In this document: piece after piece, positions 8,501-17,293 of the stretch | How the letters are laid out: the number at the start of each line of letters is the position of its first letter | Position numbering within the stretch: position 1 is the first letter of the stretch | Origin: Hymenobacter sp. 5317J-9 | Lineage (GTDB): Bacteria > Bacteroidota > Bacteroidia > Cytophagales > Hymenobacteraceae | Length of the DNA stretch: 64,000 bases | Direction of reading: 5' to 3' | Assembly: GCF_022921075.1 (NCBI RefSeq) | Contig: NZ_CP095050.1 | Coordinates: forward strand, 1,364,001-1,428,000 | Notes under the pieces: model-generated | The model's input: the letters and a program-made list of their open reading frames with translations, nothing else | What the model was told of the DNA's origin: nothing | Databases searched by the model: none | Made by a program: the position numbers and the translations under genes

Positions 8501-9202
8501 CTACTTCAATAGCACCACCTGCCAGCGAAAAGCCCAGCGCCAGCGCAGCTCATAGCGTGTGATGCCGGCCCGGGCCAGCAGCGCCTCCCAGTCCTCGCGC
8601 CGAAAGGCCCGCGCCACCGACAGCGGGGCATCGTGCCGCACCAAATAGGAACCGCCCAGCAGCCGCGTCAGCCACTTAATGCTGTGGTAGGCCAGCCAAT
8701 GCCGGTGCAGGTCGTTGATGACTACAGCCACCTGCGCCTGCTCCTGCCACTGCCGCAACAGCGTCACCAGTTCATCGTCGGTGAAATGGTGGCAAAACAG
8801 GCTGCACGTCAGCACATCGAAATTCTGCGCCTGAAATTCGGGCGAGAAAATATCGAACTGGCGGAAGCTGATTTCGGGGTAATCCTGGCTTTTGGTGGCC
8901 GCGTAGTCCAGCATGAACTCGTTGGCGTCAATTCCGACCAATTCAACGTTGAGGCCCTTTTTGCGGGCCCAGCGGGCCACCTGCCGCAGGGTGTCGCCGC
9001 CGCCGCTGCCTAGGTCGGCCACGCGCAGCGGGCGGCCTGGCGGGAAGCGCGGCCACAGCCGGCTCAAGGCATTGAGCACCGGCTGGTAGCCGCCCAGCCA
9101 GGTGTTGATGGTTTCCAGCTCGTCGAGGTTCTGGCGCAGGGCCTCGCTGGCCAACGTCAGGTCATCCATCAACTCCGGGCCGGATGCGCGTTGTGCGAAC
9201 AT
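8501..9202 (-). CDS. SAM-dependent methyltransferase of the type III PKS cluster
   Basis: 233 residues, class I Rossmann methyltransferase. The SAM-binding motif I is VADLGSGGGDTLRQVARWA, with the acidic residue in VELVGIDANEFML and motif IV LTCSLFCHHFTDDELV. It lies directly downstream of the polyketide synthase, separated only by an array of 7-bp repeats, and probably methylates the PKS product. The cluster logic (flavoprotein, PKS, methyltransferase) resembles the srs phenolic-lipid operon of Streptomyces griseus, although srsB belongs to another methyltransferase family. The first Met lies only a few bases from the repeat; an inner start at MDDLTLASEALRQ is also possible. Confidence 0.82.
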   Translation of the reverse strand: MFAQRASGPELMDDLTLASEALRQNLDELETINTWLGGYQPVLNALSRLWPRFPPGRPLRVADLGSGGGDTLRQVARWARKKGLNVELVGIDANEFMLDYAATKSQDYPEISFRQFDIFSPEFQAQNFDVLTCSLFCHHFTDDELVTLLRQWQEQAQVAVVINDLHRHWLAYHSIKWLTRLLGGSYLVRHDAPLSVARAFRREDWEALLARAGITRYELRWRWAFRWQVVLLK

Positions 9203-9205
9203 CTT

Positions 9206-9268
9206 CAGTGAGCAGTGAACAGTTATCAGTTAGCAGTGAACAGTTATCAGTTAGCAGTGAACAGTTTT
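9206..9268. repeat. Heptamer array, nine CAGTNNN units
   Basis: Nine contiguous 7-bp units: CAGTGAG, CAGTGAA, CAGTTAT, CAGTTAG, CAGTGAA, CAGTTAT, CAGTTAG, CAGTGAA, CAGTTTT. The stop of the PKS gene (9247-9249) lies inside it and the methyltransferase start lies 3 bases to its left. It pairs as an inverted repeat with 9322-9384. Confidence 0.9.
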
Positions 9269-10479
9269 GCTGCCCGGCCTATTTTTTCCTGTCGCAGTTG
9301 CGCCGCAACGCTTAGCGGCTCACTGTCTACTGCTAGCTGCTCACCGCCAACTGCTACCTGTTCACTGTTCACTGCCAGCTGCAACAGCATGGCCTCCATG
9401 GTCAGGCCTGGGCCGAAGGCGAAGCTGAGCACCGGTGCGCCGTGGTCGGCGGGCGTGGCGTGGGCCAGCACGTCGCGCAGCACATACAGCACCGTGGCCG
9501 ACGACATATTGCCGTAGTCGCGCAGCACGCGGTAGGCGTGGCGGTTATCATCACGGGTCAGGCCCAGCTCGGTTTCAATGGTTTCGAGAATCTTGCGGCC
9601 GCCCGGGTGAATGGCGAAGTGCCGGATGTCGTCGAGTTGCACCGGCAGGCTGTTCAGCAGCCCGTCCGTCAGATTCCGGATGCCGCGCTGAATGAGCTTG
9701 GGCACGTAGCTGCTTAGCGTCATCTCAAACCCGAAGTCGTTGATGTGCCAGGCCATGTCGTCGTGCCCGTCGGGCTCCAGGCCGCAGTGGAAGGCTTGCA
9801 GCGCCAGGCTGGGCGCCAAGTTGGGCAGCGGCTCGGCTTGCACCAGGCAGGCGGCGGCGCCATCGCCAAACAGGGCGTTGCTCACGAGGTGGTCTTCCTC
9901 CGGGCTTTTCTGAAAGTGCAGCGTGCACAGCTCCACGCTCACGATGAGTACGCGGGCCGCGGCATCGGCCAGGCAAAAGGCGTCGGCCAGCTTCACGGCG
10001 TTCACGGCCGCGTAGCAGCCCATGAAGTTCACGCAGGTGCGGCGCACGTCGGGCCGCAGGCTCAGCGCCTGCACCAGCTCAATGTCGAGCCCCGGCGCAT
10101 ACATGCCCGTGCAGCTCACCGTGATGAGGTGCGTGATGCTGTTCGCTTCCACGTCCGGCACTTGGCGCAAAGAGTTGCGCACGGCTTCCACGGCCAGGGG
10201 CAGGGCTTCGCGGCGGTAGGCCGCCATGCGCTGGCCCACGCTCGGGAAGGGCTCCAGGTCGGGCGTGTTGGGAAAGAAGGTGTATTCGCCGTTGGGCCGG
10301 CCGTAGTCGGGCAGCACCGAGTAGCGGTGCTCGATGCCCGACACTCGGTACAGCGCCCGCAGCTTGCGCGTGTCGGCGTCGCCAAATCCCAGCGCCTGCG
10401 CCATAAATTCCGCAATCTGCGGCTGAGCAATGCGATGAACGGGGTTGGCCGTGCCAATGGCACCTAAATAACTCGGCAT
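9247..10479 (-). CDS. Type III polyketide synthase (chalcone synthase-like)
   Basis: 410 residues. It is a homodimeric ketosynthase that extends an acyl-CoA starter with malonyl-CoA and cyclises it, typically to alkyl-resorcinols or pyrones. The catalytic Cys is in ITVSCTGMYAPGLDIEL, the His in HFAIHPGGRKILE and the Asn in DYGNMSSATVLYVL. The conserved part ends near GPGLTMEAMLLQ, as in other family members. About 45 further residues (LAVNSEQVAVGGEQLAVDSE ... KLFTAN) are translated from the inverted heptamer repeats and are probably not part of the fold. It lies between a flavoprotein and a methyltransferase on the same strand. The product is unknown. Confidence 0.9.
   Translation of the reverse strand: MPSYLGAIGTANPVHRIAQPQIAEFMAQALGFGDADTRKLRALYRVSGIEHRYSVLPDYGRPNGEYTFFPNTPDLEPFPSVGQRMAAYRREALPLAVEAVRNSLRQVPDVEANSITHLITVSCTGMYAPGLDIELVQALSLRPDVRRTCVNFMGCYAAVNAVKLADAFCLADAAARVLIVSVELCTLHFQKSPEEDHLVSNALFGDGAAACLVQAEPLPNLAPSLALQAFHCGLEPDGHDDMAWHINDFGFEMTLSSYVPKLIQRGIRNLTDGLLNSLPVQLDDIRHFAIHPGGRKILETIETELGLTRDDNRHAYRVLRDYGNMSSATVLYVLRDVLAHATPADHGAPVLSFAFGPGLTMEAMLLQLAVNSEQVAVGGEQLAVDSEPLSVAAQLRQEKIGRAAKLFTAN
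9322..9384. repeat. Heptamer array, inverted partner
   Basis: Nine 7-bp units of the complementary form (ACTGNNN, for example ACTGTCT, ACTGCTA, ACTGTTC, ACTGCCA), more diverged than 9206-9268. Both arms are exactly 63 bases, with a 53-base spacer, so the pair could form a long imperfect hairpin. It encodes part of the C-terminal tail of the PKS. Confidence 0.85.
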
Positions 10480-10633
10480 GCGGGAAAGGAATTACGGACG
10501 AAAGAGCAGGGGTAACGCCGGCGCCCGGACCCTTGCCCCGGCATCGACTCGCCTATTTACGGGATAACAACCGGTTTTGCGCCGGACCGGGCCAAAATCG
10601 AGCTAATAACTTTTTGGCGTAGGCCCGCGGGGG

Positions 10634-11752
10634 CTAAAATTCCCGGCCGTGGGTGCGCCGCATCAGGGCCTGCACCGCGCCCGGCCAGTGGCGCAGCCCG
10701 CCCACCACCAGCTCGCTCAGCACCGGCCCGCCAAACAGCCGCTGCACCGCCCGCCCCACCCGCAGCCGCGCGCCAAACTGGGCCTGCCAGGCCCGGGAGT
10801 AGGCCGCCTCCATGGCCGGGCGGGTGGTGGTGTGGGCAAGGAAATCGTGCGCCGCCGCCGCCGCCAGCGCCGCGCCGTGCAGCGCCATGGCCATGCCGTT
10901 GCCGCACAGCGGCGTAATCAGGCCGGCCGCGTCGCCCACCATCAGGATGTGCTGCTCCACTGGCTGCTTGGGCGCAAATGAAATCTCGTTGATGACTTCC
11001 GGCTGCGGATACAGCACTTCGGCCGTGTCCAGAATCTCGCGCAGGCGCGGGTTGCGGGCCAGCACCGCGGCTTCCATGGCCGGAATGGTGCCGTGGCGCC
11101 GCAGGTTCTCGCGGGTGGTGAGGTAGCAGAAGCACAGCTTGTCCTCTTCAATGGCCGAGATGCCGGCGTAGCCGTCGGCAAAATTGTGCAGCGCTATCAC
11201 GTCGCGCGCAAAGCCCGGCAGGCGCAGGTGGTATTTCACCCCCAGGTAGGGCGAGCGCTGCGCAAAAAAGCCGCGCTGCAGCTGCCGGTCGAGGTTGGCG
11301 CGCTTGCCGTAGGTGCCCAGCACCACGCGGGCCGTGAGCTGGCGGCCGTCGGCCAGGGCCACGCGGTGCTGGTTGGTGGCGGCGTCGTAAGCCACGTCGG
11401 TCACCGTGCTTTTCAGGTGAAAAACGACGCCCTGTGCCTGCGCGGTTTGGTAGAGAAAGTCGTCGAGTCGGTAGCGGCTCACCCCAAAGCCGCCCAGGTC
11501 GAGCGGCGCCGTGAGCGTGCGCCCGCCCGGCGACGACAGCTCAAACCGCCTGATGGCCGCCGGCCCCAACGCGGCCGGGTCGGCCCCGAGGCGTCGCAGG
11601 TAGGGGAGGACTTCGTTGCTCACGTATTCGCCGCACACCTTGTGAAAGGGATACTGCTTGCGCTCCACCACCGTCACCTGGTGGCCCCGCGCCGCCAGGT
11701 CGAGGGCCGCGGCCAGGCCGGCTAACCCACCGCCAATCAAGAGAATATCCAC
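10634..11752 (-). CDS. FAD-dependent oxidoreductase (geranylgeranyl reductase-like)
   Basis: 372 residues. The N-terminal FAD-binding motif is ILLIGGGLAGLAAALDLAARG (Rossmann GxGxxG) followed by VVERKQYPFHKVCGEYVSNE, the signature of the geranylgeranyl reductase/halogenase-like flavoproteins. A later ILMVGDAAGLITPLCGNGMA motif contacts the flavin. It is first in a three-gene run with the type III PKS and methyltransferase. By analogy with srsC-type hydroxylases it probably oxidises the aromatic polyketide, possibly to a quinone. The roughly 150-base gap before the PKS could hold a second promoter, but none is clear. Confidence 0.85.
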   Translation of the reverse strand: MDILLIGGGLAGLAAALDLAARGHQVTVVERKQYPFHKVCGEYVSNEVLPYLRRLGADPAALGPAAIRRFELSSPGGRTLTAPLDLGGFGVSRYRLDDFLYQTAQAQGVVFHLKSTVTDVAYDAATNQHRVALADGRQLTARVVLGTYGKRANLDRQLQRGFFAQRSPYLGVKYHLRLPGFARDVIALHNFADGYAGISAIEEDKLCFCYLTTRENLRRHGTIPAMEAAVLARNPRLREILDTAEVLYPQPEVINEISFAPKQPVEQHILMVGDAAGLITPLCGNGMAMALHGAALAAAAAHDFLAHTTTRPAMEAAYSRAWQAQFGARLRVGRAVQRLFGGPVLSELVVGGLRHWPGAVQALMRRTHGREF

Positions 11753-11847
11753 CTAATTGGTCGGTAAAATGAGAACAATGGGAGCGAAATTGCCGTACTT
11801 CATCGAGGTTTTCGTATATACGGCTGGCCCTAAAGATTTGGCCGCCG

Positions 11848-11855
11848 TATCTTTG
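11848..11855 (+). promoter_or_regulatory. TAnnTTTG box upstream of small T9SS gene
   Basis: TATCTTTG, 70 bases before the ATG at 11926. No good -33 TTG is visible at the usual distance. Confidence 0.35.
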
Positions 11856-11925
11856 TCAACTAAAATCACCCTTTTTCGTTATCCTGCTTAGCCTTCCGCG
11901 CTTCCTTTCCCACCTTAAGTATACT

Positions 11926-12309
11926 ATGATGCAACGCTACTTTCTATCCCTGCTGCTGTGCCTGTGCTTCGGCTTGGCGCCGATGCTGCGCCTGCCCGCC
12001 GCCTCGGCTGCTGCGCTGAGCCGCCCCGGCCAGCAAGGCGCCAAACCCGGCAACGACGAAAAAACCCTGGTGGTGTACCCCAACCCCAGCACCGGCATCG
12101 TGCACCTCACCATCAACAACCTGCAAGGCAAAAAAGTCGAGCTGAGCGTGCTCAACGTCATCGGCTCGGTGATGTACCGCGAAACCCTCACGGAACTAAA
12201 CGACCGGTACACCAAAATGCTCGACCTCAGCAAATTTGCCAACGGCCTCTACTACGTGCGCCTCGAGTCCGACAACACCAGCCAGATGTGCAAGCTCGTG
12301 ATTCGCTAG
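11926..12309 (+). CDS. Small secreted protein made almost only of a T9SS sorting domain
   Basis: 127 residues. A signal peptide (about 1-29) and a short linker (SRPGQQGAKPGNDEK) lead straight into a T9SS type A C-terminal domain: LVVYPNPSTGIVHLTI, VELSVLNVIGSVMYRE, LDLSKFANGLYYVRLES and MCKLVIR. No cargo domain is present. Such carriers may be free sorting-domain proteins that are exported and cleaved, or simply short surface proteins. A TTCG-loop terminator follows. Confidence 0.8.
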   Translation: MMQRYFLSLLLCLCFGLAPMLRLPAASAAALSRPGQQGAKPGNDEKTLVVYPNPSTGIVHLTINNLQGKKVELSVLNVIGSVMYRETLTELNDRYTKMLDLSKFANGLYYVRLESDNTSQMCKLVIR

Positions 12310-12330
12310 TTTGGTCGTAGCACTACAAAT

Positions 12331-12360
12331 AAAAAAAGCAGCCTTCGGGCTGCTTTTTTT
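12331..12360. terminator. Bidirectional terminator with TTCG tetraloop
   Basis: 13-bp perfect stem (12331-12343 / 12348-12360), A7 on one side and T7 on the other, loop TTCG. It serves the small T9SS gene and probably the short minus-strand gene at 12380-12487. Confidence 0.85.
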
Positions 12361-12379
12361 GTGTCTGGCAACAAGGAGG

Positions 12380-12487
12380 TTATTTCACCCGCACCGGTTC
12401 CGGGGCGAGCATCTCCTTCACGTTGTTGACGGTGCTATAGGCCATAATGGCCGTGAGTACCAACAGGCCGAGCATGAAGATAAACAT
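12380..12487 (-). CDS. 35-residue single-span membrane protein
   Basis: A short minus-strand ORF starts at ATG 12485-12487 and ends with TAA 12380-12382. It reads MFIFMLGLLVLTAIMAYSTV and then NNVKEMLAPEPVRVK: one transmembrane helix of about 18 residues and a short charged tail. It sits exactly between two hairpin terminators (12331-12360 and 12511-12539), which is where an independently transcribed small gene would be. Natural residue composition and placement argue that it is real. Its role is unknown; small proteins of this kind often modulate membrane complexes. Confidence 0.5.
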   Translation of the reverse strand: MFIFMLGLLVLTAIMAYSTVNNVKEMLAPEPVRVK

Positions 12488-12510
12488 AAGACTAAGGTGA
12501 ATTCGGGTGG

Positions 12511-12539
12511 AAAAAAGGCGGCCCGGTCAGGAAGCCGCC
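12511..12539 (-). terminator. Terminator of the hybrid histidine kinase gene
   Basis: Read on the minus strand, GGCGGC (12539-12534) pairs with GCCGCC (12522-12517), followed by six T, about 60 bases after the kinase stop codon. Confidence 0.7.
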
Positions 12540-12599
12540 GCTGGGTATTCAACCCCAAAACGCGGAGGCGGGTTTCAACAACATTTCGGCATTTTACGC

Positions 12600-15491
12600 C
12601 TAGGCCTGCTCCGGAAACTCGGCCCGTAGCGCGGCCATCACTTCTTCCGTCACGGCGCGCACTTGGGCTACCTTCTGTGCCGCTAGCGCGGGCGCGGGCG
12701 CCGTTTCGCCGTAGGCCTCAATCTCGCGGATGACGTGGCGCAGGCTTTCCACGCCCAAGCCGTCGAGGGAGCTTTTGAGGTGGTGGGCGGCGTCGCCCAC
12801 GGCTTCCCAGTCGGGCTTGGTCAGGGCCTCGTCGAGGGCGGTGAGAATGGCCGGCGTGGTCTCGATGAAGGCCCAGGCCAGGCGGCGCACAATGGCTTCG
12901 TCGTGGCGCACCAGCTGGCGCACATTGCTCAGGTCGTAGAGGGGGGCTGCAGAAGGCATGGAATCTGAGAGTTGATGAGGTGAGGCGGATTCGGGGGCGG
13001 GGCGGTGCCGGGCCAGCACCTCCTGCATGATTTCGAGCAACTGCTCTTCGCGATAGGGCTTGGCCAGGTAGCCGGCAAAGCCCGAGGCTTTGAGGCGTTC
13101 GGCCTCGCCGGCCTGGGCGCGGGCCGTGAGGGCGATGATGGGCGTGGCGGCCCGGGCGGCGTCGGGGTGGGCGCGCAGGGCGCGGGCCGCGGTTTCGCCG
13201 TCCATGCCCGGCATCTGGATGTCCATGAGCACGAGGTCGAAGGGCCGGTGTTCAAACAGCTGGATGGCGGCCGGGCCGCTGGCGGCGGTGGTTACCTGCC
13301 AGCCCCAGTTGCGCAGCACGGTTTCGGCCAGCAGGCTGTTCACCATGTTGTCTTCCACCAGCAGAATGCGGCCGGCCGCGGTTTCGGTGGCGGCCGGCGC
13401 GGCGGGGGCCGGTTCCGGCTCGGGGGCAGCCACCGGCACCGGCTGCAACGGCAGCGTGAAGGAGAAGGTGCTGCCCTGGCCCAACTCGCTGCACACGCGC
13501 AGGACACCGCCCATGAGGCCCACCAGCCCTTCCGAAATGCTGAGGCCCAGGCCCGAGCCGCCGTATTCGCGGTCGGTGCTGGCCGTGGCCTGCGTGAAGG
13601 GCTCAAACACTCTGTCGAGGGTTTCGGGTGGTATGCCCACGCCCGTGTCGCGCACCGTGAACTGCAGCCACACGGTGCCGGCGGGTGCAGCGGACTGGGC
13701 GGGGCCGGGCACCCTGCGGCAGCGCAGCTGCACCTGTCCCGTCTCGGTGAATTTAATGGCGTTGCTGACCAGGTTGAGCAGCACCTGGCGCAGCCGGTGG
13801 GCATCGCCCAGCACCTGGGGCAGTTGCGCGGGCTTGTCAATGCGCATGCGCAGGCCCTTTTCGCGCGCTCGGGGCCGCAGCAGGGCCGCGCAGCCTATTA
13901 GTAATTCGCTGGGGCTGAACGGAGTGAGTTCGGCGCGCAGCTTGCCGGCGCCGAGGCGGGCGGTGGTCAGCACGTCGTTCAGCACGTTCAGCAGGTGCTC
14001 GGCCGACTCGGCCAGCAGGCGCAGGTAGTCGTGCTGGCTGCGGCTGAGCGTGGTCTTCGCCAGCACCCCGGTCAGGCCCAGAATGCCGTGCAGCGGCGTC
14101 CGAATCTCGTGGCTCATATTGGCCAGGAAGTCCTGCTTGGCTTGGGCGTCTACCTGGGCTTCGCCAATGGCCTGCTCCAGCGCCTGCTGCGTGCGCTTCA
14201 GCTCGCTGATGTTGCTGTCCACGCCCAGCACCTGGGCCGTGCCGTCGGCGCGCTCAAACAGGCGCTTCACGCTGCTGAACCACGACACCGTGCCGTCCGG
14301 GTAGGTGTACGACTCCTCAATGGTCAGGTCTTCGCCGGTGGCCAGCACTTGGCGGTCCTGCTCTTGATAGCGGGCCAGCTCGGCGGCGGTCACCGCTGGG
14401 GCATTGGCCGGGCCAAACCGCACCAGTTCATCCGGCGTCAGCCCGTAGAGCTCGGCCAGCGCGCGGTTGGCCAGCAGGTAGTTGCCGTAGCCGTCTTTGA
14501 GGTAGATGGGGTGGGGCAGGGCGTCAATCACCTGCCGGAACAGACGGTGCTGCTCGGCCAGCCGCTCGCTGGCCGAGCGGCGATGGGCGTCGGTGGCGCG
14601 CCGGTCGGTGATGTCTTCGGCCACGCCAATGATGCTCGTAACGGCGCCGTCGGCCCCGCGGGCAAACGGCGTGTGGCTGCTGCGCAGCCAGCGCAGGGAG
14701 CCGTTGCGGTGGCGAACCGAATATTCCAGCGTCAGCACTTCGCCGTCGGGCAGGCGGGCCACGGCGGCCCAGTGCTCGCGCAGGCGCTGCTGGGCTTCGT
14801 GGGGCAGCAGGCCCGGCAGCAGGGTGCCGTCGGGAAATGCCAGCAGTTCTTCGCTGGTGTAGCCCAGCACCAGCTCGATGCGACGGTTGCAATACGTGTT
14901 GCGCTCCAGGCGCAGGTCGTAGATGTAAATCAGGTTGGGGACCAGGTCCACCACCTGGCGCAGCAGGTGGCGGTTGTGGCGCAGCTCTTCCACCGTCGCG
15001 CGGTGGCGGCTCACGTCTTCGGCGCTGCCCATCAGCTCGCGCACCTGCCCGTCGGGCGTCCAGGCGCTGGCGCGCACCCGGATGCGGAGCCAGCGCCAGC
15101 CGCCGTCGCGGTGGCGCACGCGGCAGTCCCAGGTCAGGTCGCGGTCCTGGGCGAGCAGCACGTTCAGGTTGCTGCTTTGCGCGTGGGCCAGCGAGCTGGG
15201 GTGCAGCAGATTGGGCCCCAGTAGGGAACCCTGGCTCAGCAGGTCGTGAGCCGTGAAGCCCAGCACGGTTTCGCAGTGGCGGTTGCAGTGGAGCAGCCGG
15301 AGGTGCTGCACGTCGTAGCTAAACAGGATGAGCGGCACCTTGTCGGCCAGCCCGTTGCCGAAGAGCGGCGCCTCGGGCCCCGGCAGGGGCCGGGGCGGGG
15401 TTTCCGAATGGGCTTCCCGCGCCGCTGCGCGCCGGACGGCCGGCACCGGGGGGCGGCGGGCCAGGCGGGGAGAACGGGAGCGGCGCATCAT
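12600..15491 (-). CDS. Hybrid sensor histidine kinase with three PAS, REC and Hpt domains
   Basis: 963 residues, no membrane segment, so a cytoplasmic sensor. There are three PAS domains at about 50-165, 180-300 and 315-430 (each ending in a SAEDVSRH, AEDITDRR or DSNISELKR type motif). HisKA has phospho-His near 459 in NMSHEIRTPLHGILGLTGVL, and HATPase follows at about 560-685 (LVSNAIKFT, DTGVGIP, GGSGLGLSI). The receiver spans about 709-830 (LLVEDN, VLMDIQMPGMDG, ALTAR, KPY) and a C-terminal Hpt carries AHHLKSSLDGLG near 902. All phosphorelay residues are intact. The gene is 68 bases downstream of a sigma-54 activator with its own receiver, a likely output partner. The Arg-rich first 40 residues may be mis-started; the signal is unknown. 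Confidence 0.92.
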   Translation of the reverse strand: MMRRSRSPRLARRPPVPAVRRAAAREAHSETPPRPLPGPEAPLFGNGLADKVPLILFSYDVQHLRLLHCNRHCETVLGFTAHDLLSQGSLLGPNLLHPSSLAHAQSSNLNVLLAQDRDLTWDCRVRHRDGGWRWLRIRVRASAWTPDGQVRELMGSAEDVSRHRATVEELRHNRHLLRQVVDLVPNLIYIYDLRLERNTYCNRRIELVLGYTSEELLAFPDGTLLPGLLPHEAQQRLREHWAAVARLPDGEVLTLEYSVRHRNGSLRWLRSSHTPFARGADGAVTSIIGVAEDITDRRATDAHRRSASERLAEQHRLFRQVIDALPHPIYLKDGYGNYLLANRALAELYGLTPDELVRFGPANAPAVTAAELARYQEQDRQVLATGEDLTIEESYTYPDGTVSWFSSVKRLFERADGTAQVLGVDSNISELKRTQQALEQAIGEAQVDAQAKQDFLANMSHEIRTPLHGILGLTGVLAKTTLSRSQHDYLRLLAESAEHLLNVLNDVLTTARLGAGKLRAELTPFSPSELLIGCAALLRPRAREKGLRMRIDKPAQLPQVLGDAHRLRQVLLNLVSNAIKFTETGQVQLRCRRVPGPAQSAAPAGTVWLQFTVRDTGVGIPPETLDRVFEPFTQATASTDREYGGSGLGLSISEGLVGLMGGVLRVCSELGQGSTFSFTLPLQPVPVAAPEPEPAPAAPAATETAAGRILLVEDNMVNSLLAETVLRNWGWQVTTAASGPAAIQLFEHRPFDLVLMDIQMPGMDGETAARALRAHPDAARAATPIIALTARAQAGEAERLKASGFAGYLAKPYREEQLLEIMQEVLARHRPAPESASPHQLSDSMPSAAPLYDLSNVRQLVRHDEAIVRRLAWAFIETTPAILTALDEALTKPDWEAVGDAAHHLKSSLDGLGVESLRHVIREIEAYGETAPAPALAAQKVAQVRAVTEEVMAALRAEFPEQA

Positions 15492-15559
15492 CGGGATAGC
15501 AGAAGGAGACGGGGGCAGAACGGAAAGGCAATGTACGGCACGGGCGGCGCGCCCGCGGC

Positions 15560-16921
<1,362 letters not shown>

Positions 16922-17293
16922 AGAGGAAAGAAGGTTCGAAATGAAGCAGGGCTCAGCTGCTATCTGGCTAAAACCTCAGCCAGAGCAGGTATTTACGCGC
17001 GTGGGCAGCATTGGAAAAGTTATATTGCAAAAATAAGCTAAAATCAACACGCTTGTTAAAATAACTGACAAAATGAGGCATATACGAGGTGAAATGCGCT
17101 TCGGATTGCGCGCAAATTTTCTTATTATTCTAGTTTTAGGAACAAAATCCCAAAATGAGACAAATAAAAAATACGGCAAAAAAACTATGTAGTTGATTCT
17201 TAGGCGAGCAGTGGAGCTACGGCTTGATGGCCGCGGAATTGCATGAATTGGTACGGCAGGGTGCCAAACTTTTAAATATTTTTTACGACTATC
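16922..17293. other. AT-rich intergenic region
   Basis: 372 bases between the divergent NtrC-type regulator and the large T9SS protein. The part from about 16990 to 17200 is much more AT-rich than its surroundings. A TATTTTTG box lies on the minus strand at 17035-17028 and could be the -7 element for the regulator. I find no gene and no convincing sigma-54 (GG/GC) site. Confidence 0.4.

Noticed and set aside
16922..17293. Sigma-54 promoter near the NtrC-type regulator
   Set aside because: TGG...TTGC-like pieces occur (for example near 17010-17028) but with wrong GG-GC spacing.
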